The notes: generated by a model not told the origin, from the sequence alone. A stretch of DNA of 64,000 nucleotides from Bradyrhizobium zhanjiangense (GCF_004114935.1 NZ_CP022221.1:4857001-4921000); one strand, 5' to 3'. Shown: positions 17,086-26,401, counted from the first letter of the stretch. Numbers and translations are program-made.

Positions 17086-18231
17086 ATGAATCCCGACAAT
17101 GATCTTCCAAATCACTTTGAATTGCTCGCCACCGATGGCGCCGCGCGCACCGGGCGCCTGACCACGCCGCATGGCGTGGTCAGGACGCCGGCGTTCATGC
17201 CGGTCGGCACCGCGGGCGCCATGAAGGGCATGCACTGGCGCGAGGTGCGCGACGCCGGCGCCGATATCGTGCTCGGCAACACCTACCATCTGATGCTGCG
17301 CCCCGGGGCCGAGCGGATTGCGGCGCTTGGTGGCTTGCAGACATTCACCGGTTGGAACGGGCCGATGCTGACGGATTCCGGCGGCTTCCAGGTGATGTCG
17401 CTGGCGGATCTGCGCAAAGTCAGCGAGCACGCCGTCACCTTCCGCTCGCATATCGACGGCGCTAAGGTCGAGCTGTCGCCGGAGCGCTCGATCGAGGTGC
17501 AGCGCTTCCTCGGCTCCGATATCGCCATGCAGATGGACGAATGCGTGCGGCTGCCGGCTGAGCGTGACGACATCGAGCGGGCGATGCGCCTGTCGCTGCG
17601 CTGGGCCGAGCGCAGCAAGCGGGCCTTCACGAGCGCGCCCGCCGGTTACATGCTGTTCGGCATCGTGCAGGGTGGCGACGTACCGCAGCTTCGCCATGCC
17701 AGCGCGCAAGGGCTGGTCGAGATCGGCTTCCACGGCTATGCGATCGGCGGCCTTGCCGTCGGCGAGCCGCAGGCGGTGATGCTGGCGATGATTGACGAGA
17801 CCGCACCATTGCTGCCGAGAGAGCGGCCGCGTTACCTCATGGGCGTCGGCACGCCCGACGACATCCTCGAGGCAGTCAAGCGCGGCATCGACATGTTCGA
17901 TTGCGTGATGCCAACCCGCAATGGCCGTCACGGCGTCGCCTTCACGCGCTTCGGCCAGGTCAATTTGCGCAACGCGCGCCACGCCGACGATCCGCGTCCG
18001 CTCGATGAAGAGAGCTCATGGCCGTCGACGCGGAGCTGCGCGCGCGCCTATCTGCATCATCTCGTCAAGGCGGGCGAGACGCTGGGGGCGATGCTGCTGT
18101 CCGAGATCAATGTCGCCTATTACCAATCCCTGATGCAGGGCATCAGGGACGCGGTCGCACAGGGAAGGTTCGAGGAGTTCTATCAGCGTACGCGCGAGGA
18201 CTGGACGAGGGGCGACATAGCCCCGCGCTAG
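17086..18231 (+). CDS. tgt: Queuine tRNA-ribosyltransferase lacking the canonical zinc site
   Basis: Exchanges guanine 34 for preQ1 in GUN-anticodon tRNAs, the step before QueA. The 381 residues cover the full family length. The general Asp is in [10 protein letters not shown] and the nucleophile Asp in [13 protein letters not shown]. The zinc site is not recognisable: aligned to Zymomonas Tgt, the three Cys of LDSECHCAVC become Ser, Trp and Thr ([10 protein letters not shown]) and the zinc His of MTEHN becomes Ile (LSEIN). The flanking sequence [15 protein letters not shown] is well conserved, so this is not a frameshift. The ATG at 17086 replaces a weak upstream TTG at 17050. Confidence 0.96.
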   Translation: MNPDNDLPNHFELLATDGAARTGRLTTPHGVVRTPAFMPVGTAGAMKGMHWREVRDAGADIVLGNTYHLMLRPGAERIAALGGLQTFTGWNGPMLTDSGGFQVMSLADLRKVSEHAVTFRSHIDGAKVELSPERSIEVQRFLGSDIAMQMDECVRLPAERDDIERAMRLSLRWAERSKRAFTSAPAGYMLFGIVQGGDVPQLRHASAQGLVEIGFHGYAIGGLAVGEPQAVMLAMIDETAPLLPRERPRYLMGVGTPDDILEAVKRGIDMFDCVMPTRNGRHGVAFTRFGQVNLRNARHADDPRPLDEESSWPSTRSCARAYLHHLVKAGETLGAMLLSEINVAYYQSLMQGIRDAVAQGRFEEFYQRTREDWTRGDIAPR

Positions 18232-18234
18232 ATA

Positions 18235-18453
18235 TTAATTGCAGACGAAGCGCTGCTTGACGGCATGCTTGGTCACGAAGCCATAGCCGCAATTGTCACA
18301 GGTCCAGAGATAGCTGATCACGTGGTCGGAGATGTAGGCAGATGCTTCGGCGGCGACCATGGAGTCGGCGCAGACCGGACAGGTAGGCAACTCGCTGCAA
18401 CGCGGATAGCGGTTCAGCGCGACGGTCGACAACACTTCAGCAACTGCCGACAT
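18235..18453 (-). CDS. Small zinc-ribbon protein
   Basis: A 72-residue protein with two Cys pairs, TCPVCADSM and TCDNCGYGF, the pattern of a rubredoxin-like or zinc-ribbon knuckle pair. The intervening part ASAYISDHVISYLW is hydrophobic and likely packs against the metal site. It is convergent with tgt, only 3 bp separating the two stops. Many rhizobial genomes carry such orphan zinc-ribbon proteins; function is unknown. Confidence 0.75.
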   Translation of the reverse strand: MSAVAEVLSTVALNRYPRCSELPTCPVCADSMVAAEASAYISDHVISYLWTCDNCGYGFVTKHAVKQRFVCN

Positions 18454-18672
18454 CGTGGTGACCTCCCTGCTTTGAGACCTAAGTCTAACATAAGCAGAAT
18501 CAGTTGACGAGGTCGCAACACAAATGCGTTGGTTTTCTGATATTTGCAGCTCATGCGATTTTGCGATGCAGCGTATTTAACATGTGCCGCATTGTCGCTT
18601 GCGTGTCGCTGCAAGCTGTCCGTAACTGCGCGAGACTGTGAAAGCGCAGATTGTTGCCACAGGGAGTTCATC

Positions 18673-19650
<978 letters not shown>

Positions 19651-19653
19651 GAC

Positions 19654-19896
19654 ATGGCGGATCAACCGAGGCGGCCGCGTACGCTGGGCGATGCCAGAAC
19701 GGAAGCCGAGGCGGCATTCAAGAAGGTGACGGCCAAGGTCGCCGTGGCGCCGCCCAAGCAAACCGCCGTTCCCGGCGTCAAGGAGCAGGTCACGCTGCGT
19801 ATCGACCAGGACGTGCTGGAGTTCTTCCAGGAGGGCGGGCCGGGCTGGCAGGATCGTATCAACGAGGCGCTGCGGAAGGCTGCGGGGAAGTCGTAG
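19654..19896 (+). CDS. BrnA-type (DUF4415-like) DNA-binding protein, orphan
   Basis: An 80-residue protein whose C-terminal half (KEQVTLRIDQDVLEFFQEGGPGWQDRINEALRKAAG) is the ribbon-helix-helix sequence of BrnA antitoxins. Normally brnT, the toxin, precedes brnA; here the preceding gene is cysK, 3 bp away, and no BrnT-like frame is seen. It therefore looks like an orphan RHH protein co-transcribed with cysK, perhaps a domesticated regulator. Confidence 0.8.
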   Translation: MADQPRRPRTLGDARTEAEAAFKKVTAKVAVAPPKQTAVPGVKEQVTLRIDQDVLEFFQEGGPGWQDRINEALRKAAGKS

Positions 19897-19903
19897 CCAA
19901 CGT

Positions 19904-20026
19904 CGTCATTGCGAGCCAACGGGTCCGCGCGAAGCGCGGCCCGATGACAGGCTCCGCGACGCGATCCAGAATCTTTCCACGGTGACAGCCCTGGATTGCT
20001 TCGTCGCAAGGGCTCCTCGCAATGAC
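19904..20026. repeat. Interspersed inverted repeat GTCATTGCGAG
   Basis: GTCATTGCGAG at 19904-19914 faces its reverse complement at 20016-20026, with inner arms GATCCAG and CTGGAT. This is the well-known GTCATTGCGAG...ATCCAG type of dispersed repeat found in many proteobacteria. It fills most of the gap between the brnA-like gene and a terminator. Confidence 0.75.
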
Positions 20027-20060
20027 GGAGCATGCTGCGACACCGTCGTACCAAAGAAAA

Positions 20061-20088
20061 AGCCCGGCGCGAGCCGGGCTTTTGTTTT
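20061..20088. terminator. Bidirectional intrinsic terminator
   Basis: AGCCCGGC-gcga-GCCGGGCT forms an 8-bp hairpin. It is followed by TTTGTTTT on the plus strand and flanked by AAAGAAAA on the other side, so it can end both the cysK-brnA transcript and the caspase-like gene from the opposite strand. Confidence 0.85.
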
Positions 20089-20105
20089 GAAGCTGCAGTC
20101 CTGCC

Positions 20106-21536
20106 TCAGCGGCGGAACATGCCGCCCATCATACCGCCGACGACGCCACCCACGAAGGCTGCGCCGGCAGCATCGCCGGGGCTGCTACGCTGGGGAGCCG
20201 GTGCCGGCGCGCTGCTGGGTGGCGGGGCACTGGCGCGCCGAGCCGCTTTCTGGCTGTTATCGCTGGCGGTCGGCGGTGCGGCTACGATCTCCGAGAGCAG
20301 GGCCTTGTGCTGGTGCTTATTGAGGTAGCCGGACGAAGGATAGCCGCGCGCTGCTTGCCAGCGCTTGAGCACGGCGCGGGTCTCGTCGCTGAACACGCCG
20401 GTCTGCTTGGTGTCGAAGCCGAGGCCGGTGAGGCGACGCTGCACGTCGCGGCGCTGGTTCTTGTCGAGGCCGATCTGGTCTTCGGTGAGCTGAGTGGCCT
20501 CGTCGGTAAAGGTCGCGGGATCGATACCAGCGTTGAGCGTGCGGGTCGCGGTCGAGGGGCCGCTCTTGATCGCGGCAAGGCGTGCCAGCGCCAGCGCCTT
20601 GAACTGACCGTTCGGATAGGCGGCGAGATAGGCGTTAAGCTCTTCCGGCTTGTTGGACTCCTTCACCGAGCGCCAATATTCGAGCTCGACACCGTCCGAG
20701 CCGCCGCCGGTTGCCGCCGGCACGGTGCCGGCCGCGGTCGGCGCCGCGTTGGCAACTTGCGTTGCCGGGGCCTGGTTGAGGTAGACTGAGCCGGTCAGGT
20801 TGGTGTGGCCCCACGGCAGTTGGCCCTTGCGGGTCTCTTCATTGACCTGGGCGCGCACCGACGTCATCGCCTGCTGAATCTCGACGCCGGGCTTGGTGAT
20901 GTTGTCGATCAGCGCACGGGTGAACGGGCTGTTGTTGCCCTCCTGGCCGTCGAGCGCGGTCTGGCCAGGGCCGGTGGCGAACGCGATCAGCGTGCCTTCG
21001 CCGGACTTCATCTCGGCGAGACCGCTTTGGACGTTGACGCTGCGGGTCGCCGAGTTCGACTTGATCTTGGCGGCGAACGGATTGTCGCGGCAGGCATCGA
21101 GGAAGACGAGCTTGACCTTGGCGTCGCCCATGGTCTGCTCGAGCGTCAGGTCGATGTTGATGGCGGCCCCTAGCTTGACGTCCATCTCCGACTTGATGTC
21201 GGCGTCGACAGGCAGGAGATAGTTGGTGCCGCTGACGGCAATGCCGTGGCCGGCATAATAGAACAGCGCGATGTCGGAGCCCTGCGCCTTGCGGCCGAAA
21301 TCGAGCAGCTTCTCCGTCATCTGGTCGCGGCTGAGATTGGACCCTTCGATCACCTCGAAGCCGACATTGCGCAGCGTCGCCGCCATCGCCTTGGCGTCGA
21401 TCGGCGGGTTCGGCAATTGCGCGACGTTCTTGTAGGAGCCGTTGCCGACGACAAAGGCGACGCGGCGGTCAGCCTTCGCAGCACTGATCGACAGTGCCAT
21501 GCACATCAGCGAAGCGAGGAGGGTGAGATAGCGCAT
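20106..21536 (-). CDS. Exported caspase-like (peptidase C14) protein with peptidoglycan-binding-like domain
   Basis: A 476-residue exported member of the caspase-hemoglobinase fold. A signal peptide covers residues 1-22. The catalytic dyad is His97 in FYYAGHG and Cys149 in FLDACRDNP, and the p20-like domain runs to about residue 240. After an Ala-rich linker there is a short repeat region (EYWRSVKESNKPEELNAYL) and a putative peptidoglycan-binding fold (RDVQRRLTGLGFDTKQTGVFSDETRAVLKRW). A Ser/Pro-rich linker and a Gly-zipper tail (GGVVGGMMGGMF) close the protein, suggesting membrane association. Stand-alone, with its own terminator. Confidence 0.88.
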   Translation of the reverse strand: MRYLTLLASLMCMALSISAAKADRRVAFVVGNGSYKNVAQLPNPPIDAKAMAATLRNVGFEVIEGSNLSRDQMTEKLLDFGRKAQGSDIALFYYAGHGIAVSGTNYLLPVDADIKSEMDVKLGAAINIDLTLEQTMGDAKVKLVFLDACRDNPFAAKIKSNSATRSVNVQSGLAEMKSGEGTLIAFATGPGQTALDGQEGNNSPFTRALIDNITKPGVEIQQAMTSVRAQVNEETRKGQLPWGHTNLTGSVYLNQAPATQVANAAPTAAGTVPAATGGGSDGVELEYWRSVKESNKPEELNAYLAAYPNGQFKALALARLAAIKSGPSTATRTLNAGIDPATFTDEATQLTEDQIGLDKNQRRDVQRRLTGLGFDTKQTGVFSDETRAVLKRWQAARGYPSSGYLNKHQHKALLSEIVAAPPTASDNSQKAARRASAPPPSSAPAPAPQRSSPGDAAGAAFVGGVVGGMMGGMFRR

Positions 21537-21739
21537 TCTGAAATCCCCCAGAATCGAATTGCAGGCAGCAACAAATTAGCAACGAACCTACACGAAGTGC
21601 CCGACTTCGCGCCACCAAAACGGCGGTCCGCTGCGTTCAACCCGCTGCTGTGTGGCCGAATGTGCACGATGGAATCCTTCTCCAACGTGATCCAAATCAC
21701 ACGGCCACTTCGTTTTTGTCGCGCGAGGCGGCGCGAGGT

Positions 21740-22615
21740 TCACCGCGCGCGGGCTGGAACCACTGATGGCGGCCTTAAATTGAGGAGATTGCCGCACAGG
21801 ATCAGCGCCGCGCCCAGTACGGTCAAGGTGTCGAGACGCTCCGAATACAACAGCCAGCCGACGGTTGCCGTGAGCGGAACCCGCAGGAAGTCCATCGGCA
21901 CCACGATGGTCGCATCCGCGTATCGGAGCGCGCTGGCGAGGCAGTAGTGCGAAAATGTGCCGCAGACCCCGATGACGAAGAGCCAACCCCACATGGAGGC
22001 CGACGGCCAAGTCCAGACGTAGAGCGTAGGTAGCAGGCCGACGACCATCTGTACGATGATCATCCAGAACAGGATCGACAATGCGCTTTCGGTCCGGGTC
22101 AGCGATTTCGCCAATATCATGGAGATGCTGAAGCCAATCGCGGCCCCAAGCGCGATCAGCTGGCCCGGATTGATCTCGCCGGTGGCGGGCCGCACGATCA
22201 TGACCACGCCGACGATGCCGAGTACGACGGCGGCGATCTTCCAGACGGTCATGCGCTCGGACAGGAAAGTTGCGGCCAGCAGTGCCGTCCAGATCGGCAT
22301 GGTGAATTCGATTGCGACGACCTGGCCGATCCCGATCAGCGCCAGCGCGTAGAACCAGCCGAGCTGCGCGAAATAGTGGACTCCGTTGCGCGCGAGGTGC
22401 TGCGGCAGGCGTTTGGTCGCGATGGCCTTGAAGCCGCCGGTGCGGTAGATGATCGGCAGAAGCAGAAACAACCCGATCACAGATCGCACTTCCATGATTT
22501 GGAAGACGTTTAGCTCGCTCGTGGTCTCGCGGCCGGCAACCGCCATGACCAGCATCAGCGCTAGCCAGCCGGCCATCCAAAGTGCAGCCATCGATTTGGA
22601 CGGTGTCGCGGTCAT
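21740..22615 (-). CDS. DMT-superfamily (EamA) transporter
   Basis: Inner-membrane carrier of 291 residues with ten predicted helices arranged as two EamA repeats (about 10-140 and 155-285). Such proteins export amino acids, nucleotides or related metabolites; the substrate cannot be read from sequence. It is divergent from ridA with 149 bp between the starts and has no clear operon partner. Confidence 0.88.
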   Translation of the reverse strand: MTATPSKSMAALWMAGWLALMLVMAVAGRETTSELNVFQIMEVRSVIGLFLLLPIIYRTGGFKAIATKRLPQHLARNGVHYFAQLGWFYALALIGIGQVVAIEFTMPIWTALLAATFLSERMTVWKIAAVVLGIVGVVMIVRPATGEINPGQLIALGAAIGFSISMILAKSLTRTESALSILFWMIIVQMVVGLLPTLYVWTWPSASMWGWLFVIGVCGTFSHYCLASALRYADATIVVPMDFLRVPLTATVGWLLYSERLDTLTVLGAALILCGNLLNLRPPSVVPARAR

Positions 22616-22764
22616 AGGTGTGAGTGCGGGAAATCGTACGTGAGGGGAAAGCCGGTATCAGCGACATCGCTGCCGTTTGCAACGGTCAAATCTGCGGATG
22701 CAGCGATGCAGCTCGGTGTGCTAAGGCGTCAGCGAACAACGAGAAAATCGGGAGGTCTTCGCTC

Positions 22765-23163
22765 ATGCGCATCTTGCAGCCGGCCGAGTGGAAAAAACCG
22801 CGCGGCTTTTCCCATGGCGTGGTGGTCGACGGGCCGGGGCGTTGGGTGGTGCTGGCCGGGCAGACCGGCGGCGACGAGAGCGGCAACTACGCGCCCGACA
22901 TGGCGGCGCAAGTTGCGACCGCGCTGAAGCGGATCATCAAGCTTCTGGGCGAGGCCGGCGCGGGCCCCGAGCACATCGTCCGCCTGACCTGGTACCTGAC
23001 CAGCCGCAGCGAGTATGAGGCCGCCGGGGCCGGCATCGGCGCGGCCTGGAAGGAAACGCTGGGACGCAATTTCCCGCCCTCGACGCTGCTCTACATCGGC
23101 GGTCTCGTGGACGAGCGGGCCAAGGTCGAGATCGAGGTCACGGCGTTCGTGCCGAATGCATAA
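22765..23163 (+). CDS. RidA family (YjgF/YER057c) protein
   Basis: Member of the Rid family of enamine/imine deaminases, 132 residues. It shows the typical start (RGFSHGVVVDGPGRWVVLAGQTGGD), the helix AAQVATALKRIIKLLGEAGA and the end VEIEVTAFVPNA. The conserved active-site Arg near the C terminus of canonical RidA is not obvious, so it may belong to another Rid subgroup. The ATG at 22765 follows GGGAGG; the frame upstream is open but lacks family similarity. Confidence 0.88.
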   Translation: MRILQPAEWKKPRGFSHGVVVDGPGRWVVLAGQTGGDESGNYAPDMAAQVATALKRIIKLLGEAGAGPEHIVRLTWYLTSRSEYEAAGAGIGAAWKETLGRNFPPSTLLYIGGLVDERAKVEIEVTAFVPNA

Positions 23164-23189
23164 AAAAGACCCGGCGAGGTCGCCGGGTC
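23162..23189 (-). terminator. Intrinsic terminator for the secreted-protein pair
   Basis: GACCCGGCG-aggt-CGCCGGGTC is a perfect 9-bp stem. On the minus strand it is followed by TTTTTT, so it terminates the transcript of the two small secreted proteins at 23213-24053. It begins right at the ridA stop; on the plus strand there is no T-run. Confidence 0.85.
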
Positions 23190-23212
23190 GATGGTCTTGA
23201 AACTGATCTGGC

Positions 23213-23758
23213 TCAGCGCGTCATCGAGATGTTGGCGCCGCGGAATTGGCTGTCGGCGCGCAGCGTGACGGTCTGCTTGTTGCCGATCGTCCTCAACGCG
23301 ATATTGGCGTTGAAGCCGGCGGCGGAGGCGACCACCTCGAAATTTCCGCCACCGCCGCGGCCCTGGAGCGAGCCGCTAATATTGCGGCTGGCCTCGGACC
23401 AGTTGCCGGTGATGGCGCTGCCCTCTGCCTTGACGCTGGCCCCGAGATTGAACTTGTAGGCGTCGCTGGCGCAGGTCAGCGACATTTCCATGGTCGGACC
23501 GATCGGGGCGTATTTGGCCCGGCACCGGATCCGCTCGGTCGAGCCGTCATCGAGGATGACAGTACCGCCGCCGCTCCAGCTGCCTGCCATCGGGGCAAAC
23601 GGGCCGGCCTGGGCTTTGCTTTCAGTGTGGGCGATAGCCGCCGCAAACAAAACGGCGGCCGCGATCAGCAGCCGCCGGCCTTTAGCGCGAGCCTCAGTTG
23701 GTTTATTGGCGCGATGCTTCCCACCGCCCGCTGCACGGTATGCCTGCAGATGCTCCAT
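23213..23758 (-). CDS. Secreted protein of unknown function
   Basis: A 181-residue protein with a long charged N region and a hydrophobic signal segment (RRLLIAAAVLFAAAIAHTESKAQA, about 33-56). The mature part is Gly-rich and beta-strand-like: MAGSWSGGGTVILDDGSTERIRCRAKY, ASDAYKFNLGASVK, GNWSEASRNISGSLQGRGGGGNFEV. Such proteins are frequent in Bradyrhizobium but unnamed. The only reasonable start, ATG at 23758, overlaps the end of the upstream secreted protein by 56 bp, so the two genes are coupled. Confidence 0.7.
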   Translation of the reverse strand: MEHLQAYRAAGGGKHRANKPTEARAKGRRLLIAAAVLFAAAIAHTESKAQAGPFAPMAGSWSGGGTVILDDGSTERIRCRAKYAPIGPTMEMSLTCASDAYKFNLGASVKAEGSAITGNWSEASRNISGSLQGRGGGGNFEVVASAAGFNANIALRTIGNKQTVTLRADSQFRGANISMTR

Positions 23759-24053
23759 TCCACTTCCCCGATCCGGCGTTGCCGTTGAGTTGACCGTTGG
23801 CATATGCACCATTGATCGAAACTTTCACAAGTCCCTCACGGCCGATGGTGCCGGAAACGTTAGCGCCGGGCGCGGTGATCTTGCCGTCGGCAACCGTCAG
23901 CATGGAGCTTGCGGTGGGTTCGCAGGAGCCGCTCTTGGTCACGATCGTGACCTGCCAATTGCCGTCATAGGGACCCTGGGCGAAGGCGGGAGCGGCGAGG
24001 GTGCCGGCGAAAACTGAGGCGGCACAGAACACCGCAATGCGACCAAAACGCAT
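23703..24053 (-). CDS. Small secreted protein of unknown function
   Basis: A 116-residue protein with a clear signal peptide (MRFGRIAVFCAASVFAGTLAAPAFA). The mature part begins QGPYDGNWQVTIVTKSGSCEP and carries two Cys that may form a disulphide. It shares the GxW opening and the 'ITG/GTI...GxW' strand pattern of its downstream neighbour, which suggests a diverged tandem pair. A palindrome at 24138-24157 lies 85 bp upstream of its start. Confidence 0.78.
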   Translation of the reverse strand: MRFGRIAVFCAASVFAGTLAAPAFAQGPYDGNWQVTIVTKSGSCEPTASSMLTVADGKITAPGANVSGTIGREGLVKVSINGAYANGQLNGNAGSGKWNGASAGIPCSGRWEASRQ

Positions 24054-24137
24054 GAATTCCGTCCTTGAACTTGTCTGATATGCTGACGTTTATTCGGACG
24101 AAATGTGACGGAAATTTGTTGCAATGCCAAATCGAAA

Positions 24138-24157
24138 ATTGTTCCTGTGGGAACAAT
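24138..24157. promoter_or_regulatory. Perfect palindrome ATTGTTCC-tgtg-GGAACAAT
   Basis: Two 8-bp arms separated by four bases, with no T-run after it, so a protein-binding site is more likely than a terminator. It lies in the gap between the start of the secreted-protein gene (24053) and the stop of the formyltransferase (24226), both on the minus strand. Confidence 0.5.
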
Positions 24158-24225
24158 GGTTTATTTGGGTTCTTGGCTCCGATTTTCGAAGCAGAATCAA
24201 CGCGGGCTCACGTTAAGGGTAAACG

Positions 24226-24813
24226 TCAGGAGAGACTCGGTGCCGAGGTCGCGAACTGCTCGTCCTGAACTTTGGCCGGCAGCGCCTTGTGAACCTTGAT
24301 GTAGTCGATCACGTCGGCCAGCAGCTTGAGGCCGAGAGGCGCCAACGCGCGCTCCCAGAGCTCCCGCGCCGTCTCGCCCTTTTTTACGAAGCACCAGTCC
24401 TGGGCGGCGATGGCGCCCGCGTCCATGCGGTCGGCGAGGTGGTAGATCGTGCCGCCGGCGACGGGATCGCCTTCCTTGATGGTCCATTCTACGGCCGCCT
24501 TGCCGCGGTGACGCGGCAATAGCGAAGGGTGATAGCCGATCCCGCCATACTTGGCGGCGGCGAGCGCGTCCTTGCCGATCCGGGCGTGGCTATGCGCCGT
24601 GATGATCAGCTCCGTATCGGGGCCAATCTCGGAGGCCACCACCAGCTTTGGATTGGCCTGGACCCCCACCTCGATGCCGGCCGCCCTGGCGGCCGCGGCG
24701 AGGCGATCCTCGGCATCGGCCACCACGACCCGCACGATCGAGACGCTGTGCTCCCGGAGCATGTTCAGGGTGGTCACGCCGAAATGGCGGGAGCCGACGA
24801 GGGTAATGCGCAT
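24226..24813 (-). CDS. Formyltransferase-fold protein (10-formyl-THF dependent type)
   Basis: A 195-residue protein with the formyltransferase N-terminal fold. The core is GYHPSLLPRHRG (92-103, His95) and LADRMDAGAIAAQ (Asp131), equivalents of the catalytic His and Asp. The Asn that precedes the His in Fmt and PurN (NVHASLLP, NIHPSLLP) is Gly93 here. The YHPSLLPRHRG wording is close to the hydrolase domain of 10-formyltetrahydrofolate dehydrogenase. There is no C-terminal tRNA-binding domain, so it is not Fmt. Likely substrates are a formyl-folate plus a small amine or water; exact role unknown. Confidence 0.8.
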   Translation of the reverse strand: MRITLVGSRHFGVTTLNMLREHSVSIVRVVVADAEDRLAAAARAAGIEVGVQANPKLVVASEIGPDTELIITAHSHARIGKDALAAAKYGGIGYHPSLLPRHRGKAAVEWTIKEGDPVAGGTIYHLADRMDAGAIAAQDWCFVKKGETARELWERALAPLGLKLLADVIDYIKVHKALPAKVQDEQFATSAPSLS

Positions 24814-25064
24814 GGGTGTCCGATCTGTCTCGCAGCTGCGTCATCCCCCGATATCACGTCCGGACGTCCTGTCACCACCCGCGCTGCGTTTGCGCGGGTT
24901 ATCAACAATGCACAGCGCATCACGAAATCATCTGATGGTAATACGTTCTCAACCAGCCTGGCGTATCGACGAATCCGTCGCGGATTTGTATTGCGTACCG
25001 CGACCTGAGAATGTCCCGCCGGCGTGGGTGCGCCGCGCGGGCCTTTTTGGCCGGGACCGATTTC

Positions 25065-25298
25065 ATGCCCAGCGCGATTGAGCAGATCGTCGACACCTAT
25101 GTCCGACTGAAGAACCGGCGTGGCCTCGACGAGCTGATGATGCACCGGCAGCGGCTCGCCGTCGATCTGAAGAGCAGGTCGGGCTATGATTTCAGCCTGC
25201 CCATCGGCCAGATCGACGAGGAGATCGCGATCATCGAGGCAGGCCTCAGCCGGCTGAAGGCCGAAAGCGCGGGTCTCGGTCCATCTTCTCCTGTCTGA
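25065..25298 (+). CDS. Small conserved protein of unknown function
   Basis: A 77-residue, mostly helical protein starting MPSAIEQIVDTYVRLKNRRGLDELMMHRQRL and containing IDEEIAIIEAGLSRLKAE near its end. The ATG at 25065 was chosen since upstream residues are low-complexity Arg/Ala. No domain recognised. It is convergent with the next gene, 5 bp apart. Confidence 0.6.
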   Translation: MPSAIEQIVDTYVRLKNRRGLDELMMHRQRLAVDLKSRSGYDFSLPIGQIDEEIAIIEAGLSRLKAESAGLGPSSPV

Positions 25299-25303
25299 AC
25301 CGT

Positions 25304-25606
25304 TCAGTCGCGCCTGCCACCGTCAATGACCGTGAACAGCGGCCGCGCCGGGGTCGGCTCGACCAGGAGCTCTTCCACCAGTGCGGTTGCCGCATCGACA
25401 TATTTGCGCGTCGGCTGGTCGAGCGGACGCTTGGCCTCGTCGTCGAGCGCGACTTTCGCGGCCTCGACCAGCTTGCGCATGCGCGCCGCGTGATCATCGC
25501 CTGCCGTCAGCGTCGCGCGTGCCAGCGAGCGCAGCACGAACAGCTCGCCCTCGAGGCGGAGCAGACGGTCGTTGAGCCTGGTGAGGACGGCGTTGAGGTC
25601 GGCCAT
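25304..25606 (-). CDS. Small coiled-coil protein of unknown function
   Basis: A 100-residue soluble protein. The first half (LNAVLTRLNDRLLRLEGELFVLRSLARATL) has heptad spacing of Leu and is likely a coiled coil; the second half is acidic and ends VIDGGRRD. No family assigned. Convergent with 25065-25298. Confidence 0.6.
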   Translation of the reverse strand: MADLNAVLTRLNDRLLRLEGELFVLRSLARATLTAGDDHAARMRKLVEAAKVALDDEAKRPLDQPTRKYVDAATALVEELLVEPTPARPLFTVIDGGRRD

Positions 25607-25795
25607 GGCTGATGTTCGGCGCGGAGGATCCGCCCTGATCTAGCGGCGATCGGTGAACGGAGTCCAAACGCCTGCGGCGCAATTGGGCGGATTTTCCGGC
25701 GATCTCGCCGATGTGACCGGTTGTGACGCGCAGATGAATGGTGCGAGCAGGTTCTGCTGACCACATGATCGGCGGGGACGTCAGGAGCCCGTGCC

Positions 25796-26008
25796 ATGCG
25801 CTCTGTCTTGGCTTTACTTGTTCTGATGTCAGCGTGCGCCTCGGCTGCCGCAGCGCCGAGGCATTACGCGCGTCCGCGGCACCATGTCGTGGTCCGCCCC
25901 GACACGCGCGCGGTCGTGCCGCCCGGCTGGTACAGGTTTCCCGGTCATCCGCCGATCCCGCCGTCGGAGAACAGGAATCTCGATCCCTCCAATTTCGGCG
26001 GCGGCTGA
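25796..26008 (+). CDS. Small secreted His/Pro-rich protein
   Basis: A 70-residue protein with a signal peptide (MRSVLALLVLMSACASAAAA) and a His-, Arg- and Pro-rich mature part containing PPGWYRFPGHPPIPPSENRN. A ribosome binding site AGGAG is present about eight bases before ATG. Such PGWYRFPG proteins occur in Bradyrhizobium; function unknown. Confidence 0.6.
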   Translation: MRSVLALLVLMSACASAAAAPRHYARPRHHVVVRPDTRAVVPPGWYRFPGHPPIPPSENRNLDPSNFGGG

Positions 26009-26091
26009 TCGCGGCTCACAATGCGGTCGATGGGCGAGGGGATACCCGGCTTTCGCTGGGCAACGACGGCGAGCGAACCGATGCCTCGGCC

Positions 26092-26319
26092 CTACCATCC
26101 AACGCCCGCCCAGCGCCGTCCGAACACGGGCGGCTTGGTCTTCACCGCTTCCCAGCCGAAGAAGTGATGCTTGCCGGACCAGCTATGCACCACACTGCTA
26201 CAGATGCTGCACTTGAAGCTGCCGGAATGCGCTTCGGCATGTTCCTCCCTTGTCGCGGTGTAGCTCATGCTGCAACCCGGGCAGGTGAATTCTTCGATCG
26301 TCCAGATGCTGTTGGCCAT
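26092..26319 (-). CDS. Small zinc-ribbon protein
   Basis: A 75-residue protein with CPGC and CSIC knuckles 20 residues apart (FTCPGCSMSYTATREEHAEAHSGSFKCSICSSVV), a likely zinc ribbon, and an aromatic/basic tail (HHFFGWEAVKTKPPVF). Unknown function; second of three zinc-ribbon proteins in this window. Confidence 0.7.
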   Translation of the reverse strand: MANSIWTIEEFTCPGCSMSYTATREEHAEAHSGSFKCSICSSVVHSWSGKHHFFGWEAVKTKPPVFGRRWAGVGW

Positions 26320-26401
26320 TGCACAGAATGTTTTTTGGGGACCTCAACCCACGGTAGCCACGGGCCTTTGCAGCGGCGTAAACCGGGCCGGAGAAATCCA
26401 C

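Noticed and set aside
24138..24180. GGAAC as the -35 of an EcfG general-stress promoter
   Set aside because: No CGTT at the required spacing on either strand.
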